A stretch of 64,000 bases of DNA from Paenibacillus glycanilyticus. GTDB taxonomy: Bacteria; Bacillota; Bacilli; Paenibacillales; Paenibacillaceae. The translations under genes and the position numbers were made by a program. Shown here in pieces: positions 34,105-46,036 of this stretch. The DNA lies in the NCBI RefSeq assembly GCF_023715145.1, contig NZ_JAMBNP010000002.1:496001-560000 (forward strand), read 5' to 3'. Numbering within the stretch: position 1 is the first letter of the stretch; each line of letters starts with the position of its first letter. The notes below the pieces were generated by a model. It searched no databases. It worked only from the letters and a program-made list of their open reading frames with translations, and was not told the origin of the DNA.

Positions 34105-34138
34105 GAAAAAGCTGCCGAAAAAATGGCAGCTTTTTTTC
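34105..34138. terminator. Terminator between the ArsB-type gene and the convergent unknown gene
   Basis: AAAAAGCTGCC pairs with GGCAGCTTTTT around a short A-rich loop, with long T-runs after. It can act in both directions. Confidence 0.9.
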
Positions 34139-34149
34139 TTTTTTTCTTA

Positions 34150-34602
34150 TTATTCGGGTTCATCCAACCCGCGGACGTAAATGACGTAACAGCCGCGGTC
34201 CTCATCAATTTCGGTTGATGTCGTGAACATGGGGCCATGACCGGGAACATCGACAATATCCTTAAGCAAATAGCGGATGACGTCATAATGATTGGCGCTT
34301 CCGATCTCGGTCAGCTTGCGCCCGCGTTCGTTAGGCTTTCGAAACTCAACATAAATGCCCCAGCCGCGGTAATTCGCTTCGTCCCCATAATTCTCATTGG
34401 GTCCGATTCGCTTCACGATCAGCATTTCTTCATTTTCCTGCATCTCGTTAGAGGTTAATTCGTATTGAATACCGCCCGCGATCAGATAGGTGCATAATTG
34501 CCGGGCATACATTTCATCGACCCCTATGCTAGAGGAACGATATTCCATAAGCGGCTCATATTGATTGAAACCCCGGTCGATAAAATAAGTTAATTTATTC
34601 AT
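34150..34602 (-). CDS. Conserved protein of unknown function, 150 residues
   Basis: The acidic soluble protein reads MNKLTYFIDRGFNQYEPLMEYR, then ARQLCTYLIAGGIQYELTSNEM, and has a mixed alpha/beta pattern ending in CYVIYVRGLDEPE. It has no membrane helix, signal peptide or known catalytic motif. I choose ATG 34602 with GGAG upstream; the frame also opens at GTG 34611. A promoter is visible on the minus strand: TTATTG (34663-34658) and TATGAT (34640-34635), 17 nt apart and with TG before the -10 box. I do not recognise the family. Confidence 0.7.
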   Translation of the reverse strand: MNKLTYFIDRGFNQYEPLMEYRSSSIGVDEMYARQLCTYLIAGGIQYELTSNEMQENEEMLIVKRIGPNENYGDEANYRGWGIYVEFRKPNERGRKLTEIGSANHYDVIRYLLKDIVDVPGHGPMFTTSTEIDEDRGCYVIYVRGLDEPE

Positions 34603-34634
34603 CTCTCTCACTCCGTAATCAAAATGATTTCACT

Positions 34635-34663
34635 ATCATAACATCATTTTATGGAAACAATAA
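34635..34663 (-). promoter_or_regulatory. Promoter of the 150-residue unknown protein
   Basis: Minus-strand TTATTG and TATGAT are 17 nt apart, and the -10 box is extended (TG-T-TATGAT). Confidence 0.6.
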
Positions 34664-34735
34664 CTTTTCTTTCTACGTCTCTCCCAAATGTGTTATAACT
34701 TTATAGGAACTATGAAGCTTGGAGGATACTAGTCT

Positions 34736-35062
34736 ATGAATTTAACTCAAAAAGCAATGCTGGGCGTCTCCGCCGTTGCGATGGCTACCGCGCTCACAGG
34801 CTGCGGACAGTCGACCGCTTACCCCCGTACAGCGCCGCCTACGGACGCTCAGTGCAACGACTGGGATTGGGACAGCAAGAACGGCGTGTACCGCTGCGAT
34901 GATTCCAGCTCTTCTTACTATCGGAATTATTATTATGGCAACAGCTATTATTCAACCCGTTCCGCTCTGCAAAAGAGCAGTTCTTATTCCGCTTATAAAT
35001 CCAGCATTACAAGCAAAACGAGCTCCGGCTTTGGCAAAGGCAGCTCCATATCCGGAGGCTGA
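34736..35062 (+). CDS. Small lipoprotein, YgiB/YjfM-like (DUF1190-type position)
   Basis: The 108-residue protein has a lipoprotein signal peptide: charged MNLTQKA, hydrophobic GVSAVAMATA, then lipobox LTGC with Cys at about 23. The mature part has a C-N-D-W-D-W ... RCDD segment with two more cysteines and then a Ser/Tyr/Gly-rich tail (SSSSYYRNYYYGNSYYS). It should be anchored on the outer face of the cell membrane. It is the first gene of a unit with an ATP-grasp ligase and DUF350. In E. coli the corresponding lipoproteins YgiB and YjfM are paired with YgiC and YjfC. Similarity is by architecture; sequence homology is not certain. Ribosome site TTGGAGGA. Confidence 0.75.
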   Translation: MNLTQKAMLGVSAVAMATALTGCGQSTAYPRTAPPTDAQCNDWDWDSKNGVYRCDDSSSSYYRNYYYGNSYYSTRSALQKSSSYSAYKSSITSKTSSGFGKGSSISGG

Positions 35063-35064
35063 CC

Positions 35065-36318
35065 GTGGACGATTTCGCCAAGGCCAGAAAAGCCTTCTAC
35101 GCTCAGATAGAAGAATACTGGGCAGATTTGTACGGGGAAGAATATTCGCTCTATGACCTTTACGAAATAACGAAGGAAGAGATTCATAAGATTCGCGAAT
35201 CGACGAATCGGATCGGCCATATTTTTTATAAAACGGCATCTCTTCTTCGGACCGTGAATGACGAGACCTTGCTGTTCCTTGGTTTCCCGCGCGAAACCTT
35301 GGCTTACATAAGGATCAACAGCTTATCGGTTGAGAGCGTCATCGCCAGATTGGATTTAATCGGGACGGGGCGGACGTACAAATGCATGGAGATTAATTCG
35401 GATACCCCAACCTTCATCAAGGAGCTTCATCATGTGAACGGCTTGATCTGCGAAGCATTTGACCGCCATAACCCCAATACGGGTTATGAGAAGCAGCTAG
35501 CTCTTGCCGTCGAGAAAGCGGTCATTGAAAGTCTGGAATACCTTGGCGGCGCTTTAGAGGCCCCGCATGTCGTGTTTACCGCCCATGGAGATAACGTGGA
35601 GGACGCCAATACGGCCGGGTATTTAAGAGGGCTTCTTCCGTTCCCGTCGAGCTTTGCGCCGCTCGATCAGCTCCAGATCATCCGCCATGTTGGTTTGTTT
35701 GACGGGGAGGGAAAGCCCATTCACGTGCTCTACCGCCAGACCTTCCCGGTGGAGAATTTCATTGAGGATGAAGATGAGGAAGGGAATCCGATCGGATTAT
35801 GGCTGCTGGAGCTTGTTGAGCAGAAGAAAGTCGCGGTCGTGAATCCGCCTTCGGCGTTTCTTCTTCAGTCCAAGGCGGTTCAGGCGATTATCTGGGCGCT
35901 TCACGAAGAGGGAAATCCCTTTTTCTCGGAAGAGGAGCATCAATGGATCGAAGAGCATTTCCTCCCGACTTATCTGGAGCCGGACCGCTTCCTCGAAAGC
36001 CGCACGAAGTATGTCATGAAGCCTGCTTTTGGCCGGGAGGGAGATACGGTGAAAATTTTCGAAGGCGACGGGACGGTTGCGGCAGAAGACAGCCATAACT
36101 CCTATGCCCATTACCTTCCGGTGTACCAGAAGTATGTGGAGCTGCCAACGGCTGCGTTTCAGTCGGTAAAGGGAAAACGCCAGGGCTCGTATATGTTCGG
36201 GAGTTTCTTGATCGGGGGAAAAGCCGGCGCAGTCGGCATAAGGATCGGCAATCCGATTACGGATAATTTATCTTATTTTTTGCCGGTTGGCATAACTAAA
36301 CGAGAAGTAGGGAGCTAA
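35065..36318 (+). CDS. Glutathionylspermidine synthase-like ATP-grasp ligase (YgiC/YjfC family)
   Basis: The 417-residue protein matches the C-terminal synthetase part of glutathionylspermidine synthase: CMEINSDTPTFIKE (about 111-124), VVFTAHGDNVEDANTAGYL, KYVMKPAFGREGDTVKI (phosphate and ATP binding) and GSYMFGSFLIGGKAGAVGIRIG. No amidase domain is present. YgiC-type enzymes ligate amine and carboxyl groups with ATP; their natural substrate is unknown and they do not make glutathionylspermidine in E. coli. GTG 35065 starts two bases after the lipoprotein stop, with GGAGG overlapping that gene. A membrane-linked peptide ligation role is inferred from its partners. Confidence 0.88.
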   Translation: MDDFAKARKAFYAQIEEYWADLYGEEYSLYDLYEITKEEIHKIRESTNRIGHIFYKTASLLRTVNDETLLFLGFPRETLAYIRINSLSVESVIARLDLIGTGRTYKCMEINSDTPTFIKELHHVNGLICEAFDRHNPNTGYEKQLALAVEKAVIESLEYLGGALEAPHVVFTAHGDNVEDANTAGYLRGLLPFPSSFAPLDQLQIIRHVGLFDGEGKPIHVLYRQTFPVENFIEDEDEEGNPIGLWLLELVEQKKVAVVNPPSAFLLQSKAVQAIIWALHEEGNPFFSEEEHQWIEEHFLPTYLEPDRFLESRTKYVMKPAFGREGDTVKIFEGDGTVAAEDSHNSYAHYLPVYQKYVELPTAAFQSVKGKRQGSYMFGSFLIGGKAGAVGIRIGNPITDNLSYFLPVGITKREVGS

Positions 36319-36323
36319 TTGTA

Positions 36324-36767
36324 ATGGACAATAATTTATATGTGGATTTTCTTGTTTATTCCTTAGTAGGCTTTGCGATTATGATTGTAGGTCTGCTCTT
36401 GTTTGAACTGACGACCAAGAACAAAGAGTTCGCCCTTATCTTTAAAGGAAACGCGGCAGCTGCGCTGTCTCTGGGCGGCAGGCTTGCGGGTCTTGCCATC
36501 GTGGTGCGCGCGGCGGCGGAAAACTCCGTGTCGCTCTCCGATATGCTGCTATGGGGAATGATCGGCATTGTCGCGCTTGTCGTTCTCTACTACGTGACGG
36601 AATTTATCACCTATTTGTTCGGCAGAGCGCTTAAAGTGCATGTGACCATCTTCAAGGCGATTGAGCAAAACAACATTGCCGTAGGTATTCTCATTTTGCT
36701 TATTTCCTGCAGCGTTGGCATGATCATCGCCGGCTGCCTTACGTATGACCCGGATTTGGTCGGATAG
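36324..36767 (+). CDS. DUF350-family four-helix membrane protein (YjfL-like)
   Basis: The 147-residue protein has four hydrophobic segments at about 8-28, 42-62, 73-95 and 117-138. FKGNAAAALSLGGRLAGLAIV and EQNNIAVGILI belong to the inverted-repeat DUF350 pattern. It starts 5 nt after the ligase gene, so lipoprotein, ligase and DUF350 form one operon, the same trio as E. coli yjfM-yjfC-yjfL in another order. Function unknown. It probably forms the membrane platform for the ligase. Confidence 0.85.
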   Translation: MDNNLYVDFLVYSLVGFAIMIVGLLLFELTTKNKEFALIFKGNAAAALSLGGRLAGLAIVVRAAAENSVSLSDMLLWGMIGIVALVVLYYVTEFITYLFGRALKVHVTIFKAIEQNNIAVGILILLISCSVGMIIAGCLTYDPDLVG

Positions 36768-36772
36768 CATTC

Positions 36773-36801
36773 TTGACACGCGGCTGAGTTAATATTATAA
36801 T
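36773..36801 (+). promoter_or_regulatory. Promoter of leuS
   Basis: TTGACA (36773-36778) and TATAAT (36796-36801) are perfect boxes with a 17-nt spacer. The -35 box begins 6 nt after the DUF350 stop codon. Confidence 0.88.
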
Positions 36802-36807
36802 CGGGGC

Positions 36808-37072
36808 TAACCATGTTTTTATATACTTGTATGGCGTTGAAGAGGAACAGTAATGTCGCGGGGCAAGGCTTAGAGAGCCGGCGGTTGGTGCAAGCCGGAC
36901 CTGCAGCGATATGAATCTCGCCTTGGAGCCTTGCGTTAACGCGCAACGTTTAGCCTGCGTTAAAGGCAATGAGTGAGCGGAAGGCAAAGCATGCCAACCG
37001 TTAACTAGGGTGGTACCACGGGAATAATCTCTCGTCCCTAGCGATAATACGCTGGGGGCGGGAGTTTTTTTA
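36808..37072 (+). promoter_or_regulatory. T-box leader of leuS (leucine)
   Basis: The leader has the Stem I elements (GAAGAGGAACAGTA at about 36839-36852 and AGAGAGCCGG at the top) and a specifier-loop candidate CTC at 36917-36919, a leucine codon. The conserved T-box AGGGTGGTACCACGG lies at 37007-37021 and the terminator at 37028-37071 (CTCTCGTCCCTAGCG pairing with CGCTGGGGGCGGGAG, then seven T). Uncharged tRNA-Leu would pair with the specifier and the TGGT bulge and stabilise the antiterminator, raising leuS expression on leucine shortage. The TGGT bulge predicts discriminator base A, as in tRNA-Leu. Confidence 0.95.
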
Positions 37073-37103
37073 TGTCTAAGCAAGTTATTAGGAGGAAATG
37101 AGC

Positions 37104-39536
<2,433 letters not shown>

Positions 39537-39550
39537 ACAGCAGTCAAAAA

Positions 39551-39606
39551 AGAAGAGGTGAGCGGTCCAGCAGCACAAGTCGTGCTACTGTCCGTTCACC
39601 TCTTTG
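39551..39606. terminator. Bidirectional terminator between leuS and comER
   Basis: AAGAGGTGA and TCACCTCTT, with inner CAGCAC/GTGCT stems, form a long hairpin flanked by A-runs and T-runs. The comER stop codon lies inside it. Confidence 0.85.
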
Positions 39607-40424
39607 CTGTAAAAATCGGCAGTTATCTTGGCAACGTCATCATCGAACTTTTTATGCGTGGTCCGGATGAGCCGATTAAAGGTGCCGTCAAGCTCGCGGT
39701 TCAACAGCTGCAGCGCCTGCGCGGTAATCCCTCCTGGAACGGCAACTCTCTTCTGGACATCTTCCGGGGACAAACCGCCTTCAGTCAAGAGCAGCCCGGT
39801 CCCGAGCAGCATCGTGCTTGCTACCTTTACGGCATCCTCGCGCGCGATGCCCGTCTCGCATACGGCAGCGTCAACAAACTGCTCGATTAAGTAAGCAAAG
39901 AAAGCAGGTCCGCAGCTGGACAGATCGGATACGATCCGGGTGTACGGCTCTTCGATCCGAAGCGGTTCGCTAATATAGGCAAGCAGGCCTTCGATCATGC
40001 CCTGATCCTCTTCCGTAATCCGGGAGCCGTAAATACATAAAGTAGCACCGCTCCAGACGAGGTTCGTCACGCTTGGAATCACTTTTGCTATTTTGCAGGG
40101 CACAAGCTCCTCGAGATGTTCGATCATAACCGGACTTGTAATGGATATAAGAAGCTGCTCGGGCCGCAGGACCGGCTTCAGCTCATCAATCACTTTCTTA
40201 TATTCATGCGGTTTGACGCATAAGAACAATATATCGGTGGCGCTAGCGGTGCTTGCATTCGAACGCTCGGCTCTCATTCCGGGATATCGATCAGCAAGCG
40301 CCTGTGCTTTGGAATAAGTTCGGTTGCTGATAACGATATGACACGGGTCGAGTGCTCCCGATGCGACGAATGCTTCGATCAGCAGGCTTCCCATCGCGCC
40401 CGTCCCAATGAATCCGACATTCAT
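39585..40424 (-). CDS. comER: ComER, pyrroline-5-carboxylate reductase-like protein
   Basis: The 279-residue protein starts with the NAD(P) Rossmann motif NVGFIGTGAMGSLL. It continues with LFLCVKPHEYKKV and the P5C-reductase C-terminal signature region SSCGPAFFAYLIEQFVDAAV ... VAVPGGITAQALQLL. ATG 40424 follows GGGAGGG; the frame is open a few codons upstream. Divergent placement beside comEA is conserved from B. subtilis, hence ComER. In B. subtilis it is dispensable for competence and affects biofilm and sporulation. Ability to make proline from P5C is possible because the PGG(I/V)T motif is intact. Confidence 0.9.
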   Translation of the reverse strand: MNVGFIGTGAMGSLLIEAFVASGALDPCHIVISNRTYSKAQALADRYPGMRAERSNASTASATDILFLCVKPHEYKKVIDELKPVLRPEQLLISITSPVMIEHLEELVPCKIAKVIPSVTNLVWSGATLCIYGSRITEEDQGMIEGLLAYISEPLRIEEPYTRIVSDLSSCGPAFFAYLIEQFVDAAVCETGIAREDAVKVASTMLLGTGLLLTEGGLSPEDVQKRVAVPGGITAQALQLLNRELDGTFNRLIRTTHKKFDDDVAKITADFYSKEVNGQ

Positions 40425-40532
40425 GCTCAGCCCTCCCAACAGATTTGCTCTTTTAACCTATTCCGCAAGACTTGCCACATATGACATGAAAATGCTAAAA
40501 ATCCCCTTTTTTGATTGGAAGGAGTGTTGAAT

Positions 40533-41039
40533 TTGGCTCGTCTCCTGTCTGGACGTCGAACAAATACGAATGGAAACAGGCTGATTATTCCTTTATTGCT
40601 TATTGCCGCTGCAGCAATCTTGCTGGCAGCCGCCCTCGCACAGCCTAAGGAGAAAGCGCCGGATGACTGGGTGCAGCTGAACAGGGAGGTAGGCAACGCC
40701 CTCCATGTGCAGGCGGAGACGAAAACGGAAGACAAAGAGATCGTGGAGAGCGGGACTGCGAAGGCTGAAGTCCCATCGGCGGTCCCTCCGTCCGATAACC
40801 CGATAACGCCGGCCAGTAGCGGAGGGAAGGGGGAAGCAGAAGGGAAGCTGGACATTAACCGGGCTTCCGCTGAACAGCTGGATACGCTGAAAGGAATCGG
40901 GCCGGCTAAGGCGCAGGCAATTATCGCAGACCGTGAACAGAACGGACCGTTTCAATCGGTAGACGATCTTTTAAGAGTGAAGGGCATAGGCAGCAAGCTG
41001 CTGGCTGGAATAAAAGATAGCATTGTCGCAACGCCTTGA
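40533..41039 (+). CDS. comEA: Competence DNA receptor ComEA, short form
   Basis: From TTG 40533 (AAGGAG at about 40519-40524) the protein has 168 residues: one membrane helix at 17-36, a low-complexity linker (40-104) and a C-terminal helix-hairpin-helix pair at about 107-165 ([12 protein letters not shown] and [12 protein letters not shown]). It binds incoming duplex DNA at the outer face of the membrane. The soluble beta-rich oligomerisation domain found between helix and HhH in B. subtilis ComEA (205 residues) seems to be missing, as the linker here is mostly Pro, Ser, Glu and Lys. comEB and comEC do not follow directly. Confidence 0.9.
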   Translation: MARLLSGRRTNTNGNRLIIPLLLIAAAAILLAAALAQPKEKAPDDWVQLNREVGNALHVQAETKTEDKEIVESGTAKAEVPSAVPPSDNPITPASSGGKGEAEGKLDINRASAEQLDTLKGIGPAKAQAIIADREQNGPFQSVDDLLRVKGIGSKLLAGIKDSIVATP

Positions 41040-41117
41040 TTATGAGAAAATGGGACAAGGAGCAGGGAGGTTTTCCCAGCCTATAGACCATATTCAGGCA
41101 ATAAGACCGATTGAAAT

Positions 41118-41145
41118 TTGACAACTAGCGACTTGCTTTTAAATG
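41118..41145 (+). promoter_or_regulatory. Probable promoter of the metY-like gene
   Basis: TTGACA (41118-41123) is followed after 16 nt by TAAATG (41140-41145). No S-box or other riboswitch fits in the 40-nt leader. Confidence 0.5.
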
Positions 41146-41150
41146 GTTGA

Positions 41151-42488
<1,338 letters not shown>

Positions 42489-42523
42489 TAGATAAGTTAT
42501 AATACAACTAGAAAGAGGCAGAC

Positions 42524-42556
42524 CCGGCGAATGTCAAGAGCGGTGGCGTTCGCCGG
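42524..42556 (+). repeat. Hairpin in the comEB leader
   Basis: CCGGCGAA (42524-42531) pairs perfectly with TTCGCCGG (42549-42556). It lies 36 nt before comEB with no T-tract, so it is not a standard terminator. Confidence 0.5.
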
Positions 42557-42592
42557 AAGCTGTCCGGGCAAAAGGAAAAGGAGCTGGAAGTT

Positions 42593-43123
42593 ATGTCTGA
42601 AGCACAGGATGCCTCGCGGAAAGACTGGGATACGTATTTTATGGATATTGCCTACATGGTGTCGACGCGTTCGCGTTGTTCCCGCCGCCATGTCGGATCG
42701 GTGCTCGTACAGGGCAAGAAGCTGCTTGGTACCGCGTACAACGGAGCTCCGATGGGCGTGCCGGACTGCTCGGAGGCAGGCTGCATGATTACGGAAGAGT
42801 GGGAAACAAAGCTTGGCGATGATGGGCAGGAGCAGATGGTCAAGAAACAGCGCTGTATCCGAACCATTCATGCGGAGCAAAACTTGCTGCTGTTTACGGA
42901 TCGTGCCGACCGGGAAGGCTCTACCGTGTATGTTACGGATCAACCCTGCTGGACTTGCGCGAATATGCTGGCGAACAGCGGCGTGAAGGAAATTGTGTTC
43001 CACCGCAGCTATCCGAAGGACAGCGACAAAGTGAGCCAATTAATGAAACAAAAGGGCATTGTGTTCCGTTCGCTCTCCGATTATGAGCCGCCTCCTCAAG
43101 CGAGCATGAAGGTCACATCCTAA
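42593..43123 (+). CDS. comEB: ComE operon protein 2, dCMP deaminase family
   Basis: The 176-residue zinc deaminase has the HAE motif in TIHAEQNLLLF and the Cys pair PCWTCANML, which bind catalytic zinc. CSRRHVGSVLVQGKKLLGTAYNGAP is the usual dCMP deaminase start. It converts dCMP to dUMP. Its presence beside competence genes is a conserved order, although comEB is not needed for DNA uptake in B. subtilis. AAGGAG precedes ATG 42593. A terminator after it separates comEB from comEC. Confidence 0.92.
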   Translation: MSEAQDASRKDWDTYFMDIAYMVSTRSRCSRRHVGSVLVQGKKLLGTAYNGAPMGVPDCSEAGCMITEEWETKLGDDGQEQMVKKQRCIRTIHAEQNLLLFTDRADREGSTVYVTDQPCWTCANMLANSGVKEIVFHRSYPKDSDKVSQLMKQKGIVFRSLSDYEPPPQASMKVTS

Positions 43124-43141
43124 TTGAATAAGCGAATGGGG

Positions 43142-43190
43142 AAGAACCTCTGTATGCATCTGTTTTGATGCGTCCGGAGGTTCTTTTTGG
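43142..43190 (+). terminator. Terminator between comEB and comEC
   Basis: AGAACCTC pairs with GAGGTTCT, with an inner GCATC/GATGC stem, followed by TTTTT. comEC then needs readthrough or its own promoter. Confidence 0.85.
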
Positions 43191-43220
43191 TTTGCGGATA
43201 GATGAACGGGAGGGAGTGCC

Positions 43221-45809
43221 GTGAATAGACGGCCTTTAGTATGGTTTGCCGTATTTTGGATTGCCGGCAGCAGCCTGGCGGCCGAGCTCAGCATGGGCGG
43301 AGTTGCGATTGCGATATGTGCCGGGGCTCTTATGCTGCTGGCGCTTGTACTGCTCAGGAAGTCGACCTGGCGGCTTGCAGCGGTTTGTTTGATTGGCTGC
43401 ACGCTGGCTGCCGCAGAGAGGGACTGGGCGGATGCCCGGAACGTGACGGCACTGGAGCTGCATGGCGCTTCTTATGAAGCGGAAGTGACCGGCACGATCA
43501 TGTCCGCGGCCCTGGTCGACGGCGACCGCGCGACGTTCCGCGTGACGGCCGATACCGTCCGCTTGGGTGGTGAAGCAGCGCCGCGCAAGGTCCGCGAGCG
43601 GCTGCTTGTGCAGGTGCGGCTTGCTGAGCAGCCGCACCAGGAGATCGCCGCCGCGTGGCATCGCGGCGACAAGGTGCGCCTCGCCGGCGAGCTGACGCTG
43701 CCGGCCGGCGCATCCAACAGCGGCGGCTTCGATTACCGCCGCTATCTTTACAGCAGCCAGCATATCCACTGGCTGCTCAAGGTCAAGGGCATCGGCGCCG
43801 TCCATGCGGCGCCGGGCCCGGGCTGGACCGCGGCCGCTATGCTCGGCCGCGTTGATGCCGCGCGCGACTGGCTTGGCGCGCGGGTCGATCAATTGTACCC
43901 GGCCGATCAGTCCGGGTACATGAAGGGGCTGGTCCTCGGCATACGCGAGGACCTGGACCCGGATCAGTTCCAGCAGTTTTCGCGGCTGGGACTGACCCAT
44001 ATTCTAGCCATATCCGGCTTGCACGTGGCTGTATTTATTTATGCGCTTGGAGCCGTCCTGCGGCTGCTGAGAATGACCCGTGAGCGGATGCTCGTCACGC
44101 TGATCGCTGCCGTGCCTTTTTATGTGCTTCTCTCCGGTTCCTCGCCTTCGGTTGTCCGGGCGGGGCTGATGACGATGCTGGCGCTGCTTGCTTCAAGAAT
44201 GGACAAGCTGAAGGACGGTCTGCACCTGCTTGCCGCGGCTGCGGTAGCGATGCTGGTCTGGAATCCGTACTTCATTCAGGATGTAGGGTTCCAATTATCG
44301 TTTGCCGTAACGGCCGGTCTAATCTTGTTTGTACCGCCGGTAAGGCGGGCGATGCCGGATTGGCCTAAGGGAAAGGCGCTGCTTGATTTGCTTGTCGTGA
44401 CCGTTGTTGCGCAGGCTGTCTCTTTTCCGCTGACGATCTACTACTTTAATCAGTTCCATCTGCTGTCGATCCCGGCGAACCTGATACTCGTGCCATTTAT
44501 CAGCTTTATCGTGATGCCGATAGGAGCTGTTGCGCTGCTCTTTGGCCTGCTCTGGCCGCTTGGCGGCCAATTGCTTGCGGCTGTCAGCGTCTACGCGAAT
44601 GACTGGACCTTCCTCTTGGTCAGCTGGCTGGGAGAGGCGGATGCCGTGCGCACGATCTGGGCAACTCCGCCTCTATGGTGGATTGCGGCGTGGTATTTGG
44701 CTTTGGCCGGTTTGTGCCGGACGCTTCCGGCAGCTCCTGCTGCCGTTGTCCGCGCGAATGCGAATGCGGATGATACACAGCCGCTGCCAGACCGGTTAGA
44801 GCCGGATACTGCCCCCATCTGGGAGCTGCAGGAAATGCAAAAGAAGCCTCTTTGGAGAAAAAGATCAACAGGAATGGTCCTGATGCTGGCCGCAGGAGCG
44901 GGATTGTTGTTATATGCCTATTTTCCGGATCTGTACAATCGTACGGCGGAAGTTGATGTGCTTGATGTCGGGCAGGGGGACTCGATCTATATTCGGACGC
45001 CGGAGGGCAAGCGGATATTGGTGGATGGCGGGGGAACGCTCAGCTTCCGGAAAGCGGGCGACGAATGGAAGGAGCGGAGCGATCCGTTTGAGGTTGGCGG
45101 CAAGGTTGTTGTTCCTTTATTAATGAAGCGCGGCGTTCATGAACTTGACCTATTGGTCATCTCCCATCTGGACAGCGACCATATCCGGGGATTGCAGGCG
45201 GTGCTGGACTCGATCCCCGTAAAAGCCATTTTATGGAATGGAAGCTTGAAGCATGCTGAAGATGCTGAAGCCATACTCCGTGCTGCCGTTCAGAAAAGAG
45301 TACCGCTTTACCGCGCAGAATTCGGGAAGCGGTGGAGGATGGACGCAAATACGGAACTAACCGTATTGTGGCCGCCGGAGGCAGACGGCAGGGCAATTCC
45401 TGATGTAGACGAACAGAATGACGACAGTGTAGTCTTATATATGAAGATATATCATTCTGCGTTTCTCTTATCGGGAGATATAAGCAGCGTGGCGGAATCT
45501 TCCATTCTATCGCGATTGCAGTCCAGCGGTGAAGCTGCCGATCCTCCTTCCATTCATCCGGTTGATGTGCTGAAAGTCGGGCATCATGGAAGCAAATATT
45601 CGACTTCGGAGGAATGGCTGCGTTATTGGCAGCCTTTGCGGGCAGCCATTTCGGTTGGAGCAACGAATACTTACGGACATCCGCATCCGGATGTGCTGAA
45701 GCGCCTTGAGGCGGCATCGGCGGCTGCGCTCCGGACCGACCGGGACGGCGAGATCCGGTACAAAGTGAATCCGACTGGAATATATGAACAAATTATCAGG
45801 AAGAATTAG
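43221..45809 (+). CDS. comEC: Competence DNA channel ComEC/Rec2
   Basis: The 862-residue protein has an N-terminal membrane pair with an extracellular OB-like domain (about 65-200) and then the multi-helix competence domain (about 215-500, with LTHILAISGLHVAVFIYALG). After a linker and one more helix (about 550-570) it has a C-terminal metallo-beta-lactamase-like domain (VDVLDVGQGDSIYI, ISHLDSDHIRGL, LKVGHHGSKYSTSEEWL). It carries single-stranded DNA across the membrane, and the beta-lactamase-like part may degrade the other strand. Start is GTG 43221 behind GGGAGGGAG. GC content is high between 43500 and 43900. Confidence 0.94.
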   Translation: MNRRPLVWFAVFWIAGSSLAAELSMGGVAIAICAGALMLLALVLLRKSTWRLAAVCLIGCTLAAAERDWADARNVTALELHGASYEAEVTGTIMSAALVDGDRATFRVTADTVRLGGEAAPRKVRERLLVQVRLAEQPHQEIAAAWHRGDKVRLAGELTLPAGASNSGGFDYRRYLYSSQHIHWLLKVKGIGAVHAAPGPGWTAAAMLGRVDAARDWLGARVDQLYPADQSGYMKGLVLGIREDLDPDQFQQFSRLGLTHILAISGLHVAVFIYALGAVLRLLRMTRERMLVTLIAAVPFYVLLSGSSPSVVRAGLMTMLALLASRMDKLKDGLHLLAAAAVAMLVWNPYFIQDVGFQLSFAVTAGLILFVPPVRRAMPDWPKGKALLDLLVVTVVAQAVSFPLTIYYFNQFHLLSIPANLILVPFISFIVMPIGAVALLFGLLWPLGGQLLAAVSVYANDWTFLLVSWLGEADAVRTIWATPPLWWIAAWYLALAGLCRTLPAAPAAVVRANANADDTQPLPDRLEPDTAPIWELQEMQKKPLWRKRSTGMVLMLAAGAGLLLYAYFPDLYNRTAEVDVLDVGQGDSIYIRTPEGKRILVDGGGTLSFRKAGDEWKERSDPFEVGGKVVVPLLMKRGVHELDLLVISHLDSDHIRGLQAVLDSIPVKAILWNGSLKHAEDAEAILRAAVQKRVPLYRAEFGKRWRMDANTELTVLWPPEADGRAIPDVDEQNDDSVVLYMKIYHSAFLLSGDISSVAESSILSRLQSSGEAADPPSIHPVDVLKVGHHGSKYSTSEEWLRYWQPLRAAISVGATNTYGHPHPDVLKRLEAASAAALRTDRDGEIRYKVNPTGIYEQIIRKN

Positions 45810-45883
45810 GAAATAGCTCCCGGAAGTGCCGGTGTTCCTATTCTCAAATCCTGCCAAAATGCTTCTTTACGCCTAACTCACTA

Positions 45884-45916
45884 GGAACTACCTATATACG
45901 GGGTTCCATTTTTTTG
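45884..45916 (+). terminator. Terminator of comEC
   Basis: GGAAC (45884-45888) and GTTCC (45903-45907) with a CC/GG inner pair form a stem, followed by ATTTTTTT. Confidence 0.65.
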
Positions 45917-45980
45917 TTATCCTTTAGGTTGGAGTTTTCTACTTTTTCAATTAAAAAATTAGAGTATTTTCATTTAGGTA

Positions 45981-46007
45981 TGCAACATTTTATGCAACCG
46001 ACTCGTC
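45981..46007 (+). promoter_or_regulatory. Candidate ECF-sigma promoter, probably autoregulatory
   Basis: TGCAAC (45981-45986) and CGTC (46004-46007) are 17 nt apart, like the AAC/CG-type promoters of Bacillus ECF sigma factors. TGCAAC occurs a second time at 45993-45998, and its inverse GTTGCA at 46014-46019. Confidence 0.55.
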
Positions 46008-46036
46008 AGAGAGGTTGCAAGAGAGGGGGATCCTTC

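Noticed and set aside
42531..42788. 85-residue frame starting before comEB
   Set aside because: It overlaps comEB in another frame and lacks a ribosome binding site; its start lies in the leader hairpin.
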